DNA of 64,000 bases from Mucilaginibacter rubeus (GTDB taxonomy: Bacteria; Bacteroidota; Bacteroidia; Sphingobacteriales; Sphingobacteriaceae), in contig NZ_BMKD01000005.1 of the NCBI RefSeq assembly GCF_014643835.1, positions 310,001 to 374,000 of the forward strand. The letters run 5' to 3'. The stretch's first letter is position 1; every line of letters starts with the position of its first letter. Under the pieces are notes generated by a model, which was not told where the DNA came from, made no database searches, and was given only the letters and a program-made list of their open reading frames with translations. Both the position numbers and the translations under genes were made by a program. Positions 17,605 to 26,032 of the stretch are shown in pieces.

Positions 17605-17752
17605 AAGGTGAAAGGATAAAGGTAAAAGGTGAAAGGTTTGGCCTCGCGCTGAAAATGAAAAAGGCGAAGTTTGAGATATTCCGAACTTCGCCTTTTTCAT
17701 TTTATCAGCTGGAAAGGAAACCTTTAACCTTTCGCCTTTTAGCTTTAACCTC
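17605..17752. repeat. Convergent heptad array pair filling an intergenic gap
   Basis: Left arm 17605-17639 has five 7-nt units (AAGGTGA, AAGGATA and relatives) and right arm 17718-17752 has five units of the same family in opposite orientation. Both arms end with AAGGTTT towards the centre and begin within 2-3 nt of the flanking stop codons (lactonase 17603; lipoprotein 17755). A terminator hairpin occupies the centre. Confidence 0.8.
17652..17703. terminator. Bidirectional terminator hairpin
   Basis: A perfect 20-bp inverted repeat (17652-17671 and 17684-17703) with a 12-nt loop and A/T-rich outer ends, lying between two convergent genes. The outer A and T runs serve as T-tracts in both directions. 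Confidence 0.85.
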
Positions 17753-17754
17753 AA

Positions 17755-18237
17755 TTAAGGGTTTTTAGTAAACGAATATACAATGTATCCGGTGGTATTG
17801 CCTACGGTAACAGGCGATTTCAAGGTCATGGTTGAGCCATCGTTGCTGGCAATATCCAAACGATATCCTTCGGATACGTTTTTGGCTTTATCGCCTTCAA
17901 AAAGTTTTTTGAACTGGAATTGTGTACCGGTTGTACCACCGTTATAAACCGACCAGAAAATGGTTTGCGATGTTCCGTTGGTTAAAGTGTAGATACCGTT
18001 ACCACTGTTGGTGAGCTTCCATGTGCTGCCAACAAAGGCTTCGGGGGGAGCCTGATCAAATACGCTCTGTACTGCATTTTGTACAAGGCCGTCGTAACTT
18101 ACATTATTGCAGGTCCAGGTACCAACAAATTTACCGCGCGATACATTAGACGTAGTTGTGTTTTTGGTTGACGAACAGGCCGAAATGACCAAAACAAGTG
18201 AAAAGATTGCGATTGAGGTCTGAATTAACTTTTTCAT
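17755..18237 (-). CDS. Small lipocalin-like lipoprotein, function unknown
   Basis: A 160-residue protein with a lipoprotein signal (MKKLIQTSIAIFSLVLVISAC, lipobox Cys21) followed by a serine/threonine linker. The body starts GKFVGTWTCNNVSYDGL and is rich in beta strands, similar to small lipocalin-like lipoproteins of Bacteroidota (GxW motif at the first strand). No catalytic motif is visible. It converges with the lactonase across a heptad array pair. Confidence 0.75.
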   Translation of the reverse strand: MKKLIQTSIAIFSLVLVISACSSTKNTTTSNVSRGKFVGTWTCNNVSYDGLVQNAVQSVFDQAPPEAFVGSTWKLTNSGNGIYTLTNGTSQTIFWSVYNGGTTGTQFQFKKLFEGDKAKNVSEGYRLDIASNDGSTMTLKSPVTVGNTTGYIVYSFTKNP

Positions 18238-18286
18238 GACAGTATATTTTATGCATAAATAGCATAAATCCTGCCAAAGTGTGTAA

Positions 18287-18454
18287 TTATAAATTCACCG
18301 CTTGCTGACGGGTGCGTTTTTCTAATTCAGTTAACCTTTTATTGATTGATTCGGCAATCTGGTCGGCTTCCCGAACTTTTTTAAGGCTATTAATAAACTT
18401 AGGGTTGGTATCCCTTTCCGATAAAATTTTACCGATTTGCTTAATAATGTTCAT
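18287..18454 (-). CDS. Small 55-residue protein, unknown function
   Basis: An ATG-initiated frame of 55 codons (MNIIKQIGKILSERDTNPKF at the N terminus, ending RQQAVNL). The sequence is strongly charged and predicted helical, with a likely coiled coil over residues 22-48 (KVREADQIAESINKRLTELE). Codon use and amino-acid balance look coding rather than random. It lies between the lipoprotein gene (49 bp away) and rdgB, on the same strand. It is too short for family recognition. It might be a small regulatory or structural protein. Confidence 0.55.
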   Translation of the reverse strand: MNIIKQIGKILSERDTNPKFINSLKKVREADQIAESINKRLTELEKRTRQQAVNL

Positions 18455-18629
18455 AGGTTATTCCTTATAGCTCTATTTTACGGGGCTTACACCACTAAGG
18501 TTTCGTTTCTTCCTGCTAATATCGAATAAATTTAGTTAAACGTTTTACCATTAGAAAAAAAGCACCTTTATTATTTATAAATAACTGTTATTGTAACGCG
18601 CTAAGTTGAGGCTGAGTGTACTAAAATGA

Positions 18630-19211
18630 TTATTCACCAGCTTTATTTAAAAATGCGATCAACTTTTCCATTGCTTTTGCACGGTGGCTAATGCTATTTT
18701 TTTTGTCCATACTCATTTCGGCAAAAGTAATGTCGTAACCTTCCGGTTCAAAAATAGGATCATAGCCAAAACCGCCATTACCACTCGGCTCTTGCCGGAT
18801 GGTGCCTTCAACCGTTCCTTCAAAAAAGTACTCTTCGCCGTTCCAGATCAGGGAAATTACCGTGCGAAAGCGGGCGTTACGATTGGTTTCGCCTTTCAAA
18901 TTATCGAGCACTTTACTGATGTTGGCGGCATGATTGCCATGGGCACCCGCATACCTCGCCGAGTAAACACCCGGTTCTCCGTTCAGGGCGTCAATTTCCA
19001 GCCCGCTGTCATCGCCAAAGCAGTTAAGCTTATATTCGGCATACACATGGTGACTTTTGATAGAGGCATTAGCTTTAAAAGTTGTACCTGTTTCCTCAAT
19101 ATCATCATAACAACCAATGTCGTTCAGGGTTAGTAACTGGATGGCGCCATTAAGCTTGGCCGAAACCTCATCAAGCTTATGGCGGTTATTGGTAGCAAAA
19201 ACTAATTGCAT
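18630..19211 (-). CDS. rdgB: XTP/dITP diphosphatase (RdgB/HAM1 family)
   Basis: A 193-residue Ham1 pyrophosphatase of usual size. Visible motifs: the substrate-binding loop VFATNNRHKLDEV at 4-16, the acidic metal site FGDDSGLEIDAL at 65-76, GVYSARYAG at 81-89, GGFGYDPIF in the C-terminal half and ISHRAKAM at the end. It hydrolyses dITP, ITP and XTP to the monophosphates and so keeps deaminated purines out of DNA. It is 21 bp downstream of the unknown gene at 19233, the two probably forming an operon. Confidence 0.97.
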   Translation of the reverse strand: MQLVFATNNRHKLDEVSAKLNGAIQLLTLNDIGCYDDIEETGTTFKANASIKSHHVYAEYKLNCFGDDSGLEIDALNGEPGVYSARYAGAHGNHAANISKVLDNLKGETNRNARFRTVISLIWNGEEYFFEGTVEGTIRQEPSGNGGFGYDPIFEPEGYDITFAEMSMDKKNSISHRAKAMEKLIAFLNKAGE

Positions 19212-19232
19212 ATATCTTAGTGGCGTGTTTTA

Positions 19233-19865
19233 TTATAATGTTTTAACCAACTCCCAAAAGGTTTTTTTATACTCCACATTATCCATCATCTCATCAAATG
19301 AATAACTGTAAAGCACAGTGATCCCGTTTGAGGTTACCGGTTTATTTGGTTTAAGCACCTTTATATCCTGTGGCAGGGCGTCTCCTCCCAAAACCAGTAC
19401 CTTGGTTGGTTTAAAAAATGTTTTCAACTGGCTGAATTTGGTTTCACTGAAATTTGCCAGATTGAATATCGCCACGTCATCGGGGCTAAGTTCTTTACGC
19501 TTCAAGATGTTTTCAAGGGCGGTTAAATGTTCGGCCACTATAAACCCGGCATTTTTATACCATGTTAGTACTAAAAAGTTCTTTAAGTTTTTACCCAGAT
19601 ACTTAAAATCATCAACCGGCGTTTTTATTACTACCTGAGGTTCAGGAGTTAAAGATGGAATAATGGTTACTGGTGCCGGTTTGGCATTTTCAGTTACAGG
19701 AGATAGTGGTACTGCCGCAGGAGTTTCGAATTCAGTAATTTTATCATATAACAGCTTATCTGCATTGAGCAGGTAAAGTTCATCCTCTAACAAAAAACGA
19801 AACGCGGCAGGGTTCTCAACTTTCACTTTAACAAATTTTAACCAAAAGTAGTTAAACGGTTTCAA
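19233..19865 (-). CDS. Conserved hypothetical protein next to rdgB
   Basis: A 210-residue soluble protein that I do not recognise. The start is TTG at 19865, since an in-frame stop lies two codons upstream. It has an N-terminal region, a proline-rich linker (about residues 48-85) and a C-terminal alpha/beta domain with FLVLTWYKNAGFIVAEH, LSPDDVAIFNLANF and TKVLVLGGDALPQDI. That fold loosely recalls the small psi subunit of DNA polymerase III or a uracil-DNA glycosylase-like fold, but no catalytic motif supports this. It precedes rdgB by 21 bp, so a role in nucleotide or DNA metabolism is possible only by context. Confidence 0.7.
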   Translation of the reverse strand: MKPFNYFWLKFVKVKVENPAAFRFLLEDELYLLNADKLLYDKITEFETPAAVPLSPVTENAKPAPVTIIPSLTPEPQVVIKTPVDDFKYLGKNLKNFLVLTWYKNAGFIVAEHLTALENILKRKELSPDDVAIFNLANFSETKFSQLKTFFKPTKVLVLGGDALPQDIKVLKPNKPVTSNGITVLYSYSFDEMMDNVEYKKTFWELVKTL

Positions 19866-20004
19866 GCTTTATAGGCATATTAGCACAATTATAGCCGGTT
19901 GGTTTTGCAGAAAATATTTGTTCGGTTATAATTAATAAATTTTACCGAAATTCGTAGTTTTTAACGGGTTAACTATCCCGTTTTATTTAGTATAACAGCG
20001 TTAC

Positions 20005-21474
20005 ATGAGAAAGTTAGGAGTATTAGTACTAAGTTTTATTTTAACAATAACATTTGCAAAGGCACAGGTAGCATCAGATACAGCAGCAAAAAAACTGGTT
20101 AAGGCCGATTCGGTTATTGCCCCCACACCCGGCAAAACGCTTGATAAAATTGCAGCGGTAGTTGGTAACAGCCCGATACTGCTATCAGACATTGAACTGT
20201 CATACGCTAACTTCCTGGTACAGGGAAACCAACCTGACCCATCTGTTAAAGCCCGCATTTTACAAACTTTGTTAACCCAAAAACTGCTTGCCCAGCAAGC
20301 CGCAATTGATAGTATTGAAGTAAAGGAAGAAGATGTTGACGCCAACGTTGACCGCCGTATGCGCGAAATGACACAGCGCGCGGGCGGGCAGGAAAAACTG
20401 GAAGCATTTTTAGGGCGTTCGGTTATCCAGTACAAAGATGAGATCAGGCCCGACCTGAAAGAGCAGATGGTTGCTCAAAAAATGCAGCAGCACATTACCG
20501 AGAAGCTGAATGTTACCCCTCAGGATGTTAAAAAATATTACGATGGAATCCCTAAGGACAGCTTGCCTTCATTTAATAAAGAAGTTGAAGTTGGTGAGAT
20601 TGTTTTTCAGCCTAAGTTAACTAAAGAAGAAAAAGACCTTTACAAAGCTAAGGCCGAAGAGTTAAGGCAGCGTGTTAAAAAGGGCGAAGACTTTGGTACA
20701 CTGGCCAGGCTTTATTCGCAGGATCCGGGTTCGGCACCTGAAGGAGGCGACCTTGGGTTTGCCGACCGTACCACTTTTGTGAAGGAATTTACCGCAAACG
20801 CTTTCAAGTTAAAAGCAGGTGAAATTTCCCCGGTATTTGAAACGGATTTTGGTTTCCACTTTTTACAGGTGATTGAGCGTCGCGGCGAACAGGTTCACGT
20901 GAGGCATATCCTCATTACACCTGTTGTTACCCAGGCCAGTTTGGATAGGGCAAAAGCAAAAGCCGATAGTATTTATAACTTACTTATAAAAGATAAAAAT
21001 GTAGGTGTCGATTTTTCAAGCGCTGCAGCCTATTACTCAGACAATAAAGACACTAAATACAACGGTGGTATGATCCTTAATGCCGAAGACGTACAAAGCC
21101 GTTCAACATTTATCCCTACCGATAAACTTGATCCTAAAGTGGCGCTTATTACCGATACGATGAAAATCGGCAGCATTTCAAAACCTGATCTGTTTACCGG
21201 TGCCGATGGTAAAAAGAGCTACAAAATATTGATGCTTAAATCGGCCACAAATGCCCATAAAGCTAATTTAGAGCAGGATTTCCCTAAACTTAAGGAATAT
21301 GCCTATAATGATAAGGTTAACAGAACTGTATCTCAATGGTTCGAAAAACGCCGCAAGGAAACTTTCATTAAAATTGATAAAGAATATCAGGCATATGATG
21401 TGTTGAAGAAATGGGTAAATACCAATCCCTCGCCTGTAATACCCGAAACCAAAACCAAATCATCATCTAAATAA
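20005..21474 (+). CDS. SurA-like periplasmic peptidylprolyl isomerase
   Basis: A 489-residue exported protein with a signal peptide (MRKLGVLVLSFILTITFAKA). It has a SurA N-terminal chaperone region (DKIAAVVGNSPILLSDIEL at about 50-68) followed by two parvulin-type domains. The first spans about 190-290 (GEIVFQPK, FGTLARLYSQDPGSAPEGGDLGF), and the second begins at VHVRHILITP. The C terminus is K/S-rich. SurA proteins escort outer-membrane proteins through the periplasm. moxR follows after 3 bp, so both are transcribed together. Confidence 0.94.
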   Translation: MRKLGVLVLSFILTITFAKAQVASDTAAKKLVKADSVIAPTPGKTLDKIAAVVGNSPILLSDIELSYANFLVQGNQPDPSVKARILQTLLTQKLLAQQAAIDSIEVKEEDVDANVDRRMREMTQRAGGQEKLEAFLGRSVIQYKDEIRPDLKEQMVAQKMQQHITEKLNVTPQDVKKYYDGIPKDSLPSFNKEVEVGEIVFQPKLTKEEKDLYKAKAEELRQRVKKGEDFGTLARLYSQDPGSAPEGGDLGFADRTTFVKEFTANAFKLKAGEISPVFETDFGFHFLQVIERRGEQVHVRHILITPVVTQASLDRAKAKADSIYNLLIKDKNVGVDFSSAAAYYSDNKDTKYNGGMILNAEDVQSRSTFIPTDKLDPKVALITDTMKIGSISKPDLFTGADGKKSYKILMLKSATNAHKANLEQDFPKLKEYAYNDKVNRTVSQWFEKRRKETFIKIDKEYQAYDVLKKWVNTNPSPVIPETKTKSSSK

Positions 21475-21477
21475 TTT

Positions 21478-22440
21478 ATGCAACACAGCTCTGATGTAGA
21501 AGCCGCAAACGCTTTAAAACAGGCCTACCAGCAAATCCGCGCCGAAATAGGTAAGGTAATAGTAGGCCAGGATGAAGTGATAAAATTTGTGCTGATCTCT
21601 ATTTTCAGTAACGGGCATTGTTTATTGGTTGGTGTGCCCGGGCTTGCAAAAACCCTGCTGGTGCAAACGGTATCGCAGGTGCTTGACCTTGACTTTAAAA
21701 GGATTCAGTTTACGCCCGACCTGATGCCTTCAGACATCATTGGCTCTGAAATATTAGGTGAAGACCGCAATTTTAAATTTATCCACGGGCCGGTTTTTTC
21801 AAACATTATCCTGGCCGATGAGATAAACCGTACACCGCCAAAAACGCAGGCAGCCCTGCTTGAGGCCATGCAGGAAAAAGCGGTTACCGCAGCCGGCGTA
21901 ACACACAAACTTGCACAGCCTTTTTTTGTATTGGCTACCCAAAACCCTATTGAACAGGAAGGTACTTATCCATTGCCCGAAGCACAGCTGGACAGGTTTA
22001 TGTTTAATGTAGCCCTCAACTATCCTTCATTTAAAGAGGAGCTGCTGGTTGTTAAGAACACCACCAGTATTACTAAAGCAGAAGTAAATAAAATATTAAA
22101 CGCCCAGCAGATCATCTATTTTCAGCAACTGGTGCGCAATATCCCGGTTACCGATAATGTGATGGAGTACGCGGTGAAGCTGGTATCCAAAACCCGCCCA
22201 AACAGCGAGTTTGCCACACCACAAATTAACCGCTTGCTAAGCTGGGGCGCAGGACCACGAGCATCGCAGTTTTTAGTATTAGGTGCTAAATGCCACGCGG
22301 TACTTAACGGTAAATACTCGCCCGATATTGAAGATGTGCAGGCAGTGGCCAAACCTATTTTAAGCCACCGTATAGTGCGCAGTTATCATGCGGAAGCCGA
22401 AGGATTATCAGCAGCTGATATTATTGAGCAGTTGTTTTGA
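21478..22440 (+). CDS. MoxR-family AAA+ ATPase
   Basis: A 320-residue MoxR/RavA-type AAA+ ATPase: Walker A GVPGLAKTLL, Walker B IILADEINRTPPKTQAALLEAM, sensor 1 LATQNPIEQEGTYPLPEAQLDRF and a C-terminal lid domain. MoxR proteins act as chaperones that mature or insert partner proteins, usually with a DUF58/vWA gene next door. Here no DUF58 or von Willebrand gene follows; the gene is followed by a terminator and a convergent gene. It starts 3 bp after the SurA-like gene. Confidence 0.95.
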   Translation: MQHSSDVEAANALKQAYQQIRAEIGKVIVGQDEVIKFVLISIFSNGHCLLVGVPGLAKTLLVQTVSQVLDLDFKRIQFTPDLMPSDIIGSEILGEDRNFKFIHGPVFSNIILADEINRTPPKTQAALLEAMQEKAVTAAGVTHKLAQPFFVLATQNPIEQEGTYPLPEAQLDRFMFNVALNYPSFKEELLVVKNTTSITKAEVNKILNAQQIIYFQQLVRNIPVTDNVMEYAVKLVSKTRPNSEFATPQINRLLSWGAGPRASQFLVLGAKCHAVLNGKYSPDIEDVQAVAKPILSHRIVRSYHAEAEGLSAADIIEQLF

Positions 22441-22442
22441 TT

Positions 22443-22647
22443 TTAGTGATTAGAGGTTGGGGATCAGAGGTTTGGTTAGAAGTGGTTGAAGATTAGTTTT
22501 TAATAGTCGATAAAGTAAAAAGGCCTTGTAATTTATAGTTTACAAGGCCTTTCTATTACTTATTGCGCCCGCGTCCTTACGGGTAACCTGTTACCCTAAT
22601 CTCTGATCTCCAGTCTCTAATCTCTCACAACAAACCTCTAATCTCTA
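22443..22647. repeat. Convergent heptad array pair
   Basis: The left arm (22443 to about 22497) has units such as TTAGTGA, TTAGAGG and TCAGAGG. The right arm (22599-22647) has seven units such as TAGAGAT, TGGAGAT and CAGAGAT when read on the minus strand. The right arm abuts the stop codon at 22648-22650 and the left begins 3 nt after the moxR stop. A terminator hairpin lies between them. Confidence 0.75.
22519..22552. terminator. Bidirectional terminator between convergent genes
   Basis: A 12-bp perfect stem (AAAGGCCTTGTA and its complement) with a 10-nt loop; outer runs are A-rich on the left and T-rich on the right. Confidence 0.85.
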
Positions 22648-23511
22648 TTACTCATTCTCAATAGGTGAGAAAATCTCAAGAAGGATATTCCATTTTTTTG
22701 TTTTGTCAATTTCCCAAACCCTTACATAATTGTAGTTTCCAACAACATTGCCTTTGGTAATGCGGGCGTGACCATAGGTATAAGCAAGGTCATTACTCGC
22801 GGCGCGGCCGCCATCGGTAGTTTCGGCAGTGATGCTGATGGCTTCGTTATTGATAAACTTCATCACCACATCGGTACCGGTCATTGGCGGAAAGCCGGGG
22901 AAATAATAGCGGCCTTCGGGGCTTAAAAATTCCTTATAGCTGGCCATGGCTGATAATGTTAACCCATGATTAAATGTTTTATCGGTACCAATAATAACAT
23001 TTTTGGCGCCGAATGGATCCTTACTTGGGCCTGAACGGTGCGCCGGGTCGGGTTCTTTAAAATCGGTAACAACTTCTTCCTCAGCTTCAGGATGCTGGAT
23101 ACCAAGGTCGATGAGTAGCTTTAATTTACCGTCGGCGTTAGTACGCCAGATAGATACATAATCGCCAAACACTTTATCATCATCAGTTTTGCCGTTTTGA
23201 TATATATAAGGGCCCGCGGTGAAAGCCAGGTCCCCATTGGCCGAGATCCGGGCAAATTTGGGCTGCCAGCTAAGCTTGCCGGCCTGTTTATCAATCTTAC
23301 TATAAAAATCAACAATCTTTACTACATCGGGCTTAAATATGATGCCATCGGGATCGGCAACTGCCAGGAAACCATCTTTTATTCCTTTACGTTCAACTAA
23401 CTTATCAAAAGCTTGTTCAACACTAACTACCTTGTTTACATTAACAGCGTCCTGCGCCAGGGCAAAAGCACTATAACCAATAAATGTAGCAGCTAATATT
23501 ATTTTCTTCAT
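22648..23511 (-). CDS. Secreted NTF2-like (DUF4440/SnoaL-type) tandem-domain protein
   Basis: A 287-residue exported protein (signal MKKIILAATFIGYSAFALAQ). Two half-domains with the cone-shaped NTF2-like pattern are visible: VSVEQAFDKLVERKGIKDGFLAVADPDG at the N-terminal part and ASYKEFLSPEGRYYFPGFPPMTG in the second. Repeated motifs of the type FTAGPYIYQN/GDYVSIW and AYTYGHARI/GNYNYVRVWE lead each strand bundle. The family holds enzymes and ligand-binding proteins, and the substrate cannot be predicted. Single gene. Confidence 0.8.
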   Translation of the reverse strand: MKKIILAATFIGYSAFALAQDAVNVNKVVSVEQAFDKLVERKGIKDGFLAVADPDGIIFKPDVVKIVDFYSKIDKQAGKLSWQPKFARISANGDLAFTAGPYIYQNGKTDDDKVFGDYVSIWRTNADGKLKLLIDLGIQHPEAEEEVVTDFKEPDPAHRSGPSKDPFGAKNVIIGTDKTFNHGLTLSAMASYKEFLSPEGRYYFPGFPPMTGTDVVMKFINNEAISITAETTDGGRAASNDLAYTYGHARITKGNVVGNYNYVRVWEIDKTKKWNILLEIFSPIENE

Positions 23512-23788
23512 ATTTATATTCGGGTTTTAGGGAGCAATTTAGTAATAAATTTTAAGTCGGATACGCAATAGTCAAAATGCATTAAACAGCATAGCATAAT
23601 TTAACAATTGCATTATTTTTGTTTTATCCTGAAACGAAGATATGGGCAAATAATTGCAGAGCGCGGGTTTGATCATATAAAATATGCGTAAATATTTAAA
23701 TTTACTTAATAATGAAGTTGAATAAAAAAACACTTAACTTCATAACCCAATTAACCTGTTTTTGTTTAAATCAATATAAATTGCTTTC

Positions 23789-24463
23789 ATGAAAAAGTAT
23801 AAGCTATACTGCGTATTTGTACTTTTATTGCTGTGTGTAAAGGCAAAAGCGCAATATCTTTCTGATTATACCGGCCGCCCATATTATCTTAAAACCAATG
23901 ATGGCATACAAGGCAGCGCCCTACTTACCGATAACTGGCTGAATGGCACTGTTTATTTCGTTAACGGCAAAACAGCTAATGCAATATTGAACTATAATAT
24001 TTACGGGGATGAACTTTTGTTTAAGAGCCCCCGGGATTCATCGGTACAGGCCTTTGTTGAACCGGTGAAAGGTTTTTCAGTAAAAGGCATTGCGCTTGAT
24101 GAAAGTGACCAAACGGATATGAGCTTTAGCAGCGGCTTTCCGGCTGTGGATGATCAAACCCCAAAAACTTTTTACCAGGTAGTGGGAGACGGGAAGGTAA
24201 AACTGCTCCGTTATTACAAGAAAAAAGTACTTGAGTCAACGGGTTTTGCTTCGCAGGTGACCACCAAAACCTTCACGCTGGCCAACAGCTATTACATTTT
24301 TGCCAATAACCAAATGACAAAGATCAGGCCGTCGCAAAAAACCATCCTAGCAGCAATGAGCGACAAGGGCGATAAAATGCAGGAGTATATCAAAACCAAC
24401 AAAGTTAATTTTAAAAGCGATGCTGCCTTAGCTAAATTATTCAGCTACTACAACTCGCTTTAA
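23789..24463 (+). CDS. Secreted protein of unknown function
   Basis: A 224-residue protein with a signal peptide (MKKYKLYCVFVLLLLCVKAKA). The mature part has an N-terminal strand-rich region (KTANAILNYNIYGDELLFKSP) and a C-terminal helical tail (KIRPSQKTILAAMSDKGDKM). I recognise no family. Similar short secreted proteins with a lone N-terminal strand segment are frequent in Bacteroidota. It converges with cysS, the two stop codons being 15 bp apart. Confidence 0.75.
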   Translation: MKKYKLYCVFVLLLLCVKAKAQYLSDYTGRPYYLKTNDGIQGSALLTDNWLNGTVYFVNGKTANAILNYNIYGDELLFKSPRDSSVQAFVEPVKGFSVKGIALDESDQTDMSFSSGFPAVDDQTPKTFYQVVGDGKVKLLRYYKKKVLESTGFASQVTTKTFTLANSYYIFANNQMTKIRPSQKTILAAMSDKGDKMQEYIKTNKVNFKSDAALAKLFSYYNSL

Positions 24464-24478
24464 AATCATGTCCTGTTA

Positions 24479-25945
24479 TCAGGCTTTGCTCCAGGTGGTA
24501 CCTTCTTTACTATCTTTTAGCTGGAAACCTATCTGTGATAAACCATCACGGATCTTATCCGACGTGGCATAATCCTTATTTGCTTTAGCACCGCTGCGCA
24601 GATCGACGATAAAATTTAACACTTTTGGCAGATCGTCATTAGCTGCCTGCTCATTTTGTAAACCCAGTACTTCAACCACAAATAAATTCATAAGCGCGGT
24701 TAACTGTTCAAGGTTAGCGGCATCAATTTTCAATTTACCATCATATACCGAATTGATAATGCGCGATGCTTCAAAGAGCTCGGCAATTAAAACCGGGCTG
24801 TTAAAATCGTCGTTCATAGCGGCATAGCAACGCTCCATTAATGATGCTATTTCAACTTCGGTAGTGGCAGATGCTTTCAATCCGTCGGTTAGCAGGGTAA
24901 AGGCGTTCATAAGGCGTTTAAACCCTTTTTCGGATGCTTCCATAGCTTCATTGCCAAAATCAAGTGTACTACGGTAATGGGCCTGCAGCATGAAGAACCT
25001 TACCGTCATGGGGCTGTAGCCTTTGTTAAGTATCGAGTTTTCGCCGCTGAACAGTTCATGCGGTAAAAAGCTGTTGCCTAATGATTTAGACATTTTTTGG
25101 CCGTTTACCGTAAGCATATTGGTATGCACCCAGTAATTGGCCGGGTTGGTACCGCAGCAAGCTACGTTTTGGGCAATTTCATTGGTATGGTGCGTTGGCA
25201 CAAGATCAATCCCGCCGCCATGAATGTCAAAGTGGCTGCCCAGGTATTTCTGGCTCATGGCCGAGCATTCCAGGTGCCAACCCGGAAAGCCCACACCCCA
25301 TGGCGAAGGCCATTTCATCAGGTGTTCGGGCTTGGCTTTTATCCACAGGGCAAAATCAAGCTTGCCATGTTTTTCCTGCTGACCGCCAAGCGTACGGGTA
25401 TTATTTAAAAGGTCTTCGAGATTACGGCCGCTTAATATGCCATAATCCTGGCTTTTGTTATATTTTTCAACATCAAAATAAATGGTACCATCCACCTCAT
25501 AAGCATAGCCCCTGGCAAGTATTTCCTTCACCATTTCTATCTGCTCAATGATATGGCCGGTAGCTGTAGGTTCAATACTTGGGGGCAGGTTGTTCAGGAT
25601 CCTCATCACATCCCTGAAGCCAACGGTGTATTTTTGCACTATCTCCATTGGCTCAAGCTGTGCAAGCTTGGCCTTTTTTGCAATTTTGTCTTCACCCTCG
25701 TCGCCGGCATCACCTTCAAGATGGCCCGCATCGGTCACATTACGTACGTAGCGTACCTTGTAGCCAATAGCTGTAAGGTACCTGAACATAAGATCGAAAG
25801 ATATATAAGTACGGCAGTTGCCTAAGTGAACATCGCTATAAACAGTAGGCCCGCAAACATACATGCCAACATGCGGCGTGTTAATGGGCTTAAATAATTC
25901 TTTTTTACGGGTTAAAGTGTTGTAAACAAACAAATTTTGTTGCAT
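24479..25945 (-). CDS. cysS: Cysteinyl-tRNA synthetase
   Basis: A 488-residue class I aminoacyl-tRNA synthetase. The zinc-binding Cys31 and HIGH-like motif HLGN (40-43) lie in GMYVCGPTVYSDVHLGNCRT. The KMSKS loop is in NGQKMSKSLGN, and the second zinc region WHLECSAMSQKYLG and HHTNEIAQ is intact. It charges tRNA-Cys. The minus-strand -7 box TAAGTTTG ends only 5 nt before the ATG (complement of 25951-25958), suggesting a leaderless transcript. It is a stand-alone gene. Confidence 0.98.
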   Translation of the reverse strand: MQQNLFVYNTLTRKKELFKPINTPHVGMYVCGPTVYSDVHLGNCRTYISFDLMFRYLTAIGYKVRYVRNVTDAGHLEGDAGDEGEDKIAKKAKLAQLEPMEIVQKYTVGFRDVMRILNNLPPSIEPTATGHIIEQIEMVKEILARGYAYEVDGTIYFDVEKYNKSQDYGILSGRNLEDLLNNTRTLGGQQEKHGKLDFALWIKAKPEHLMKWPSPWGVGFPGWHLECSAMSQKYLGSHFDIHGGGIDLVPTHHTNEIAQNVACCGTNPANYWVHTNMLTVNGQKMSKSLGNSFLPHELFSGENSILNKGYSPMTVRFFMLQAHYRSTLDFGNEAMEASEKGFKRLMNAFTLLTDGLKASATTEVEIASLMERCYAAMNDDFNSPVLIAELFEASRIINSVYDGKLKIDAANLEQLTALMNLFVVEVLGLQNEQAANDDLPKVLNFIVDLRSGAKANKDYATSDKIRDGLSQIGFQLKDSKEGTTWSKA

Positions 25946-25950
25946 GAGCG

Positions 25951-25958
25951 CAAACTTA
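25951..25958 (-). promoter_or_regulatory. -7 box immediately before cysS
   Basis: TAAGTTTG on the minus strand fully matches TAnnTTTG and is separated from the ATG by 5 nt, placing the likely transcript start at or next to the start codon. No -33 TTG at the usual distance. Confidence 0.4.
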
Positions 25959-26032
25959 CGATTTTTTCAATTTTAAGTTACTGCCTGCCGGCTTTCAGGT
26001 TTATTTTTACAAACGAAGAGCAATGACCTATG

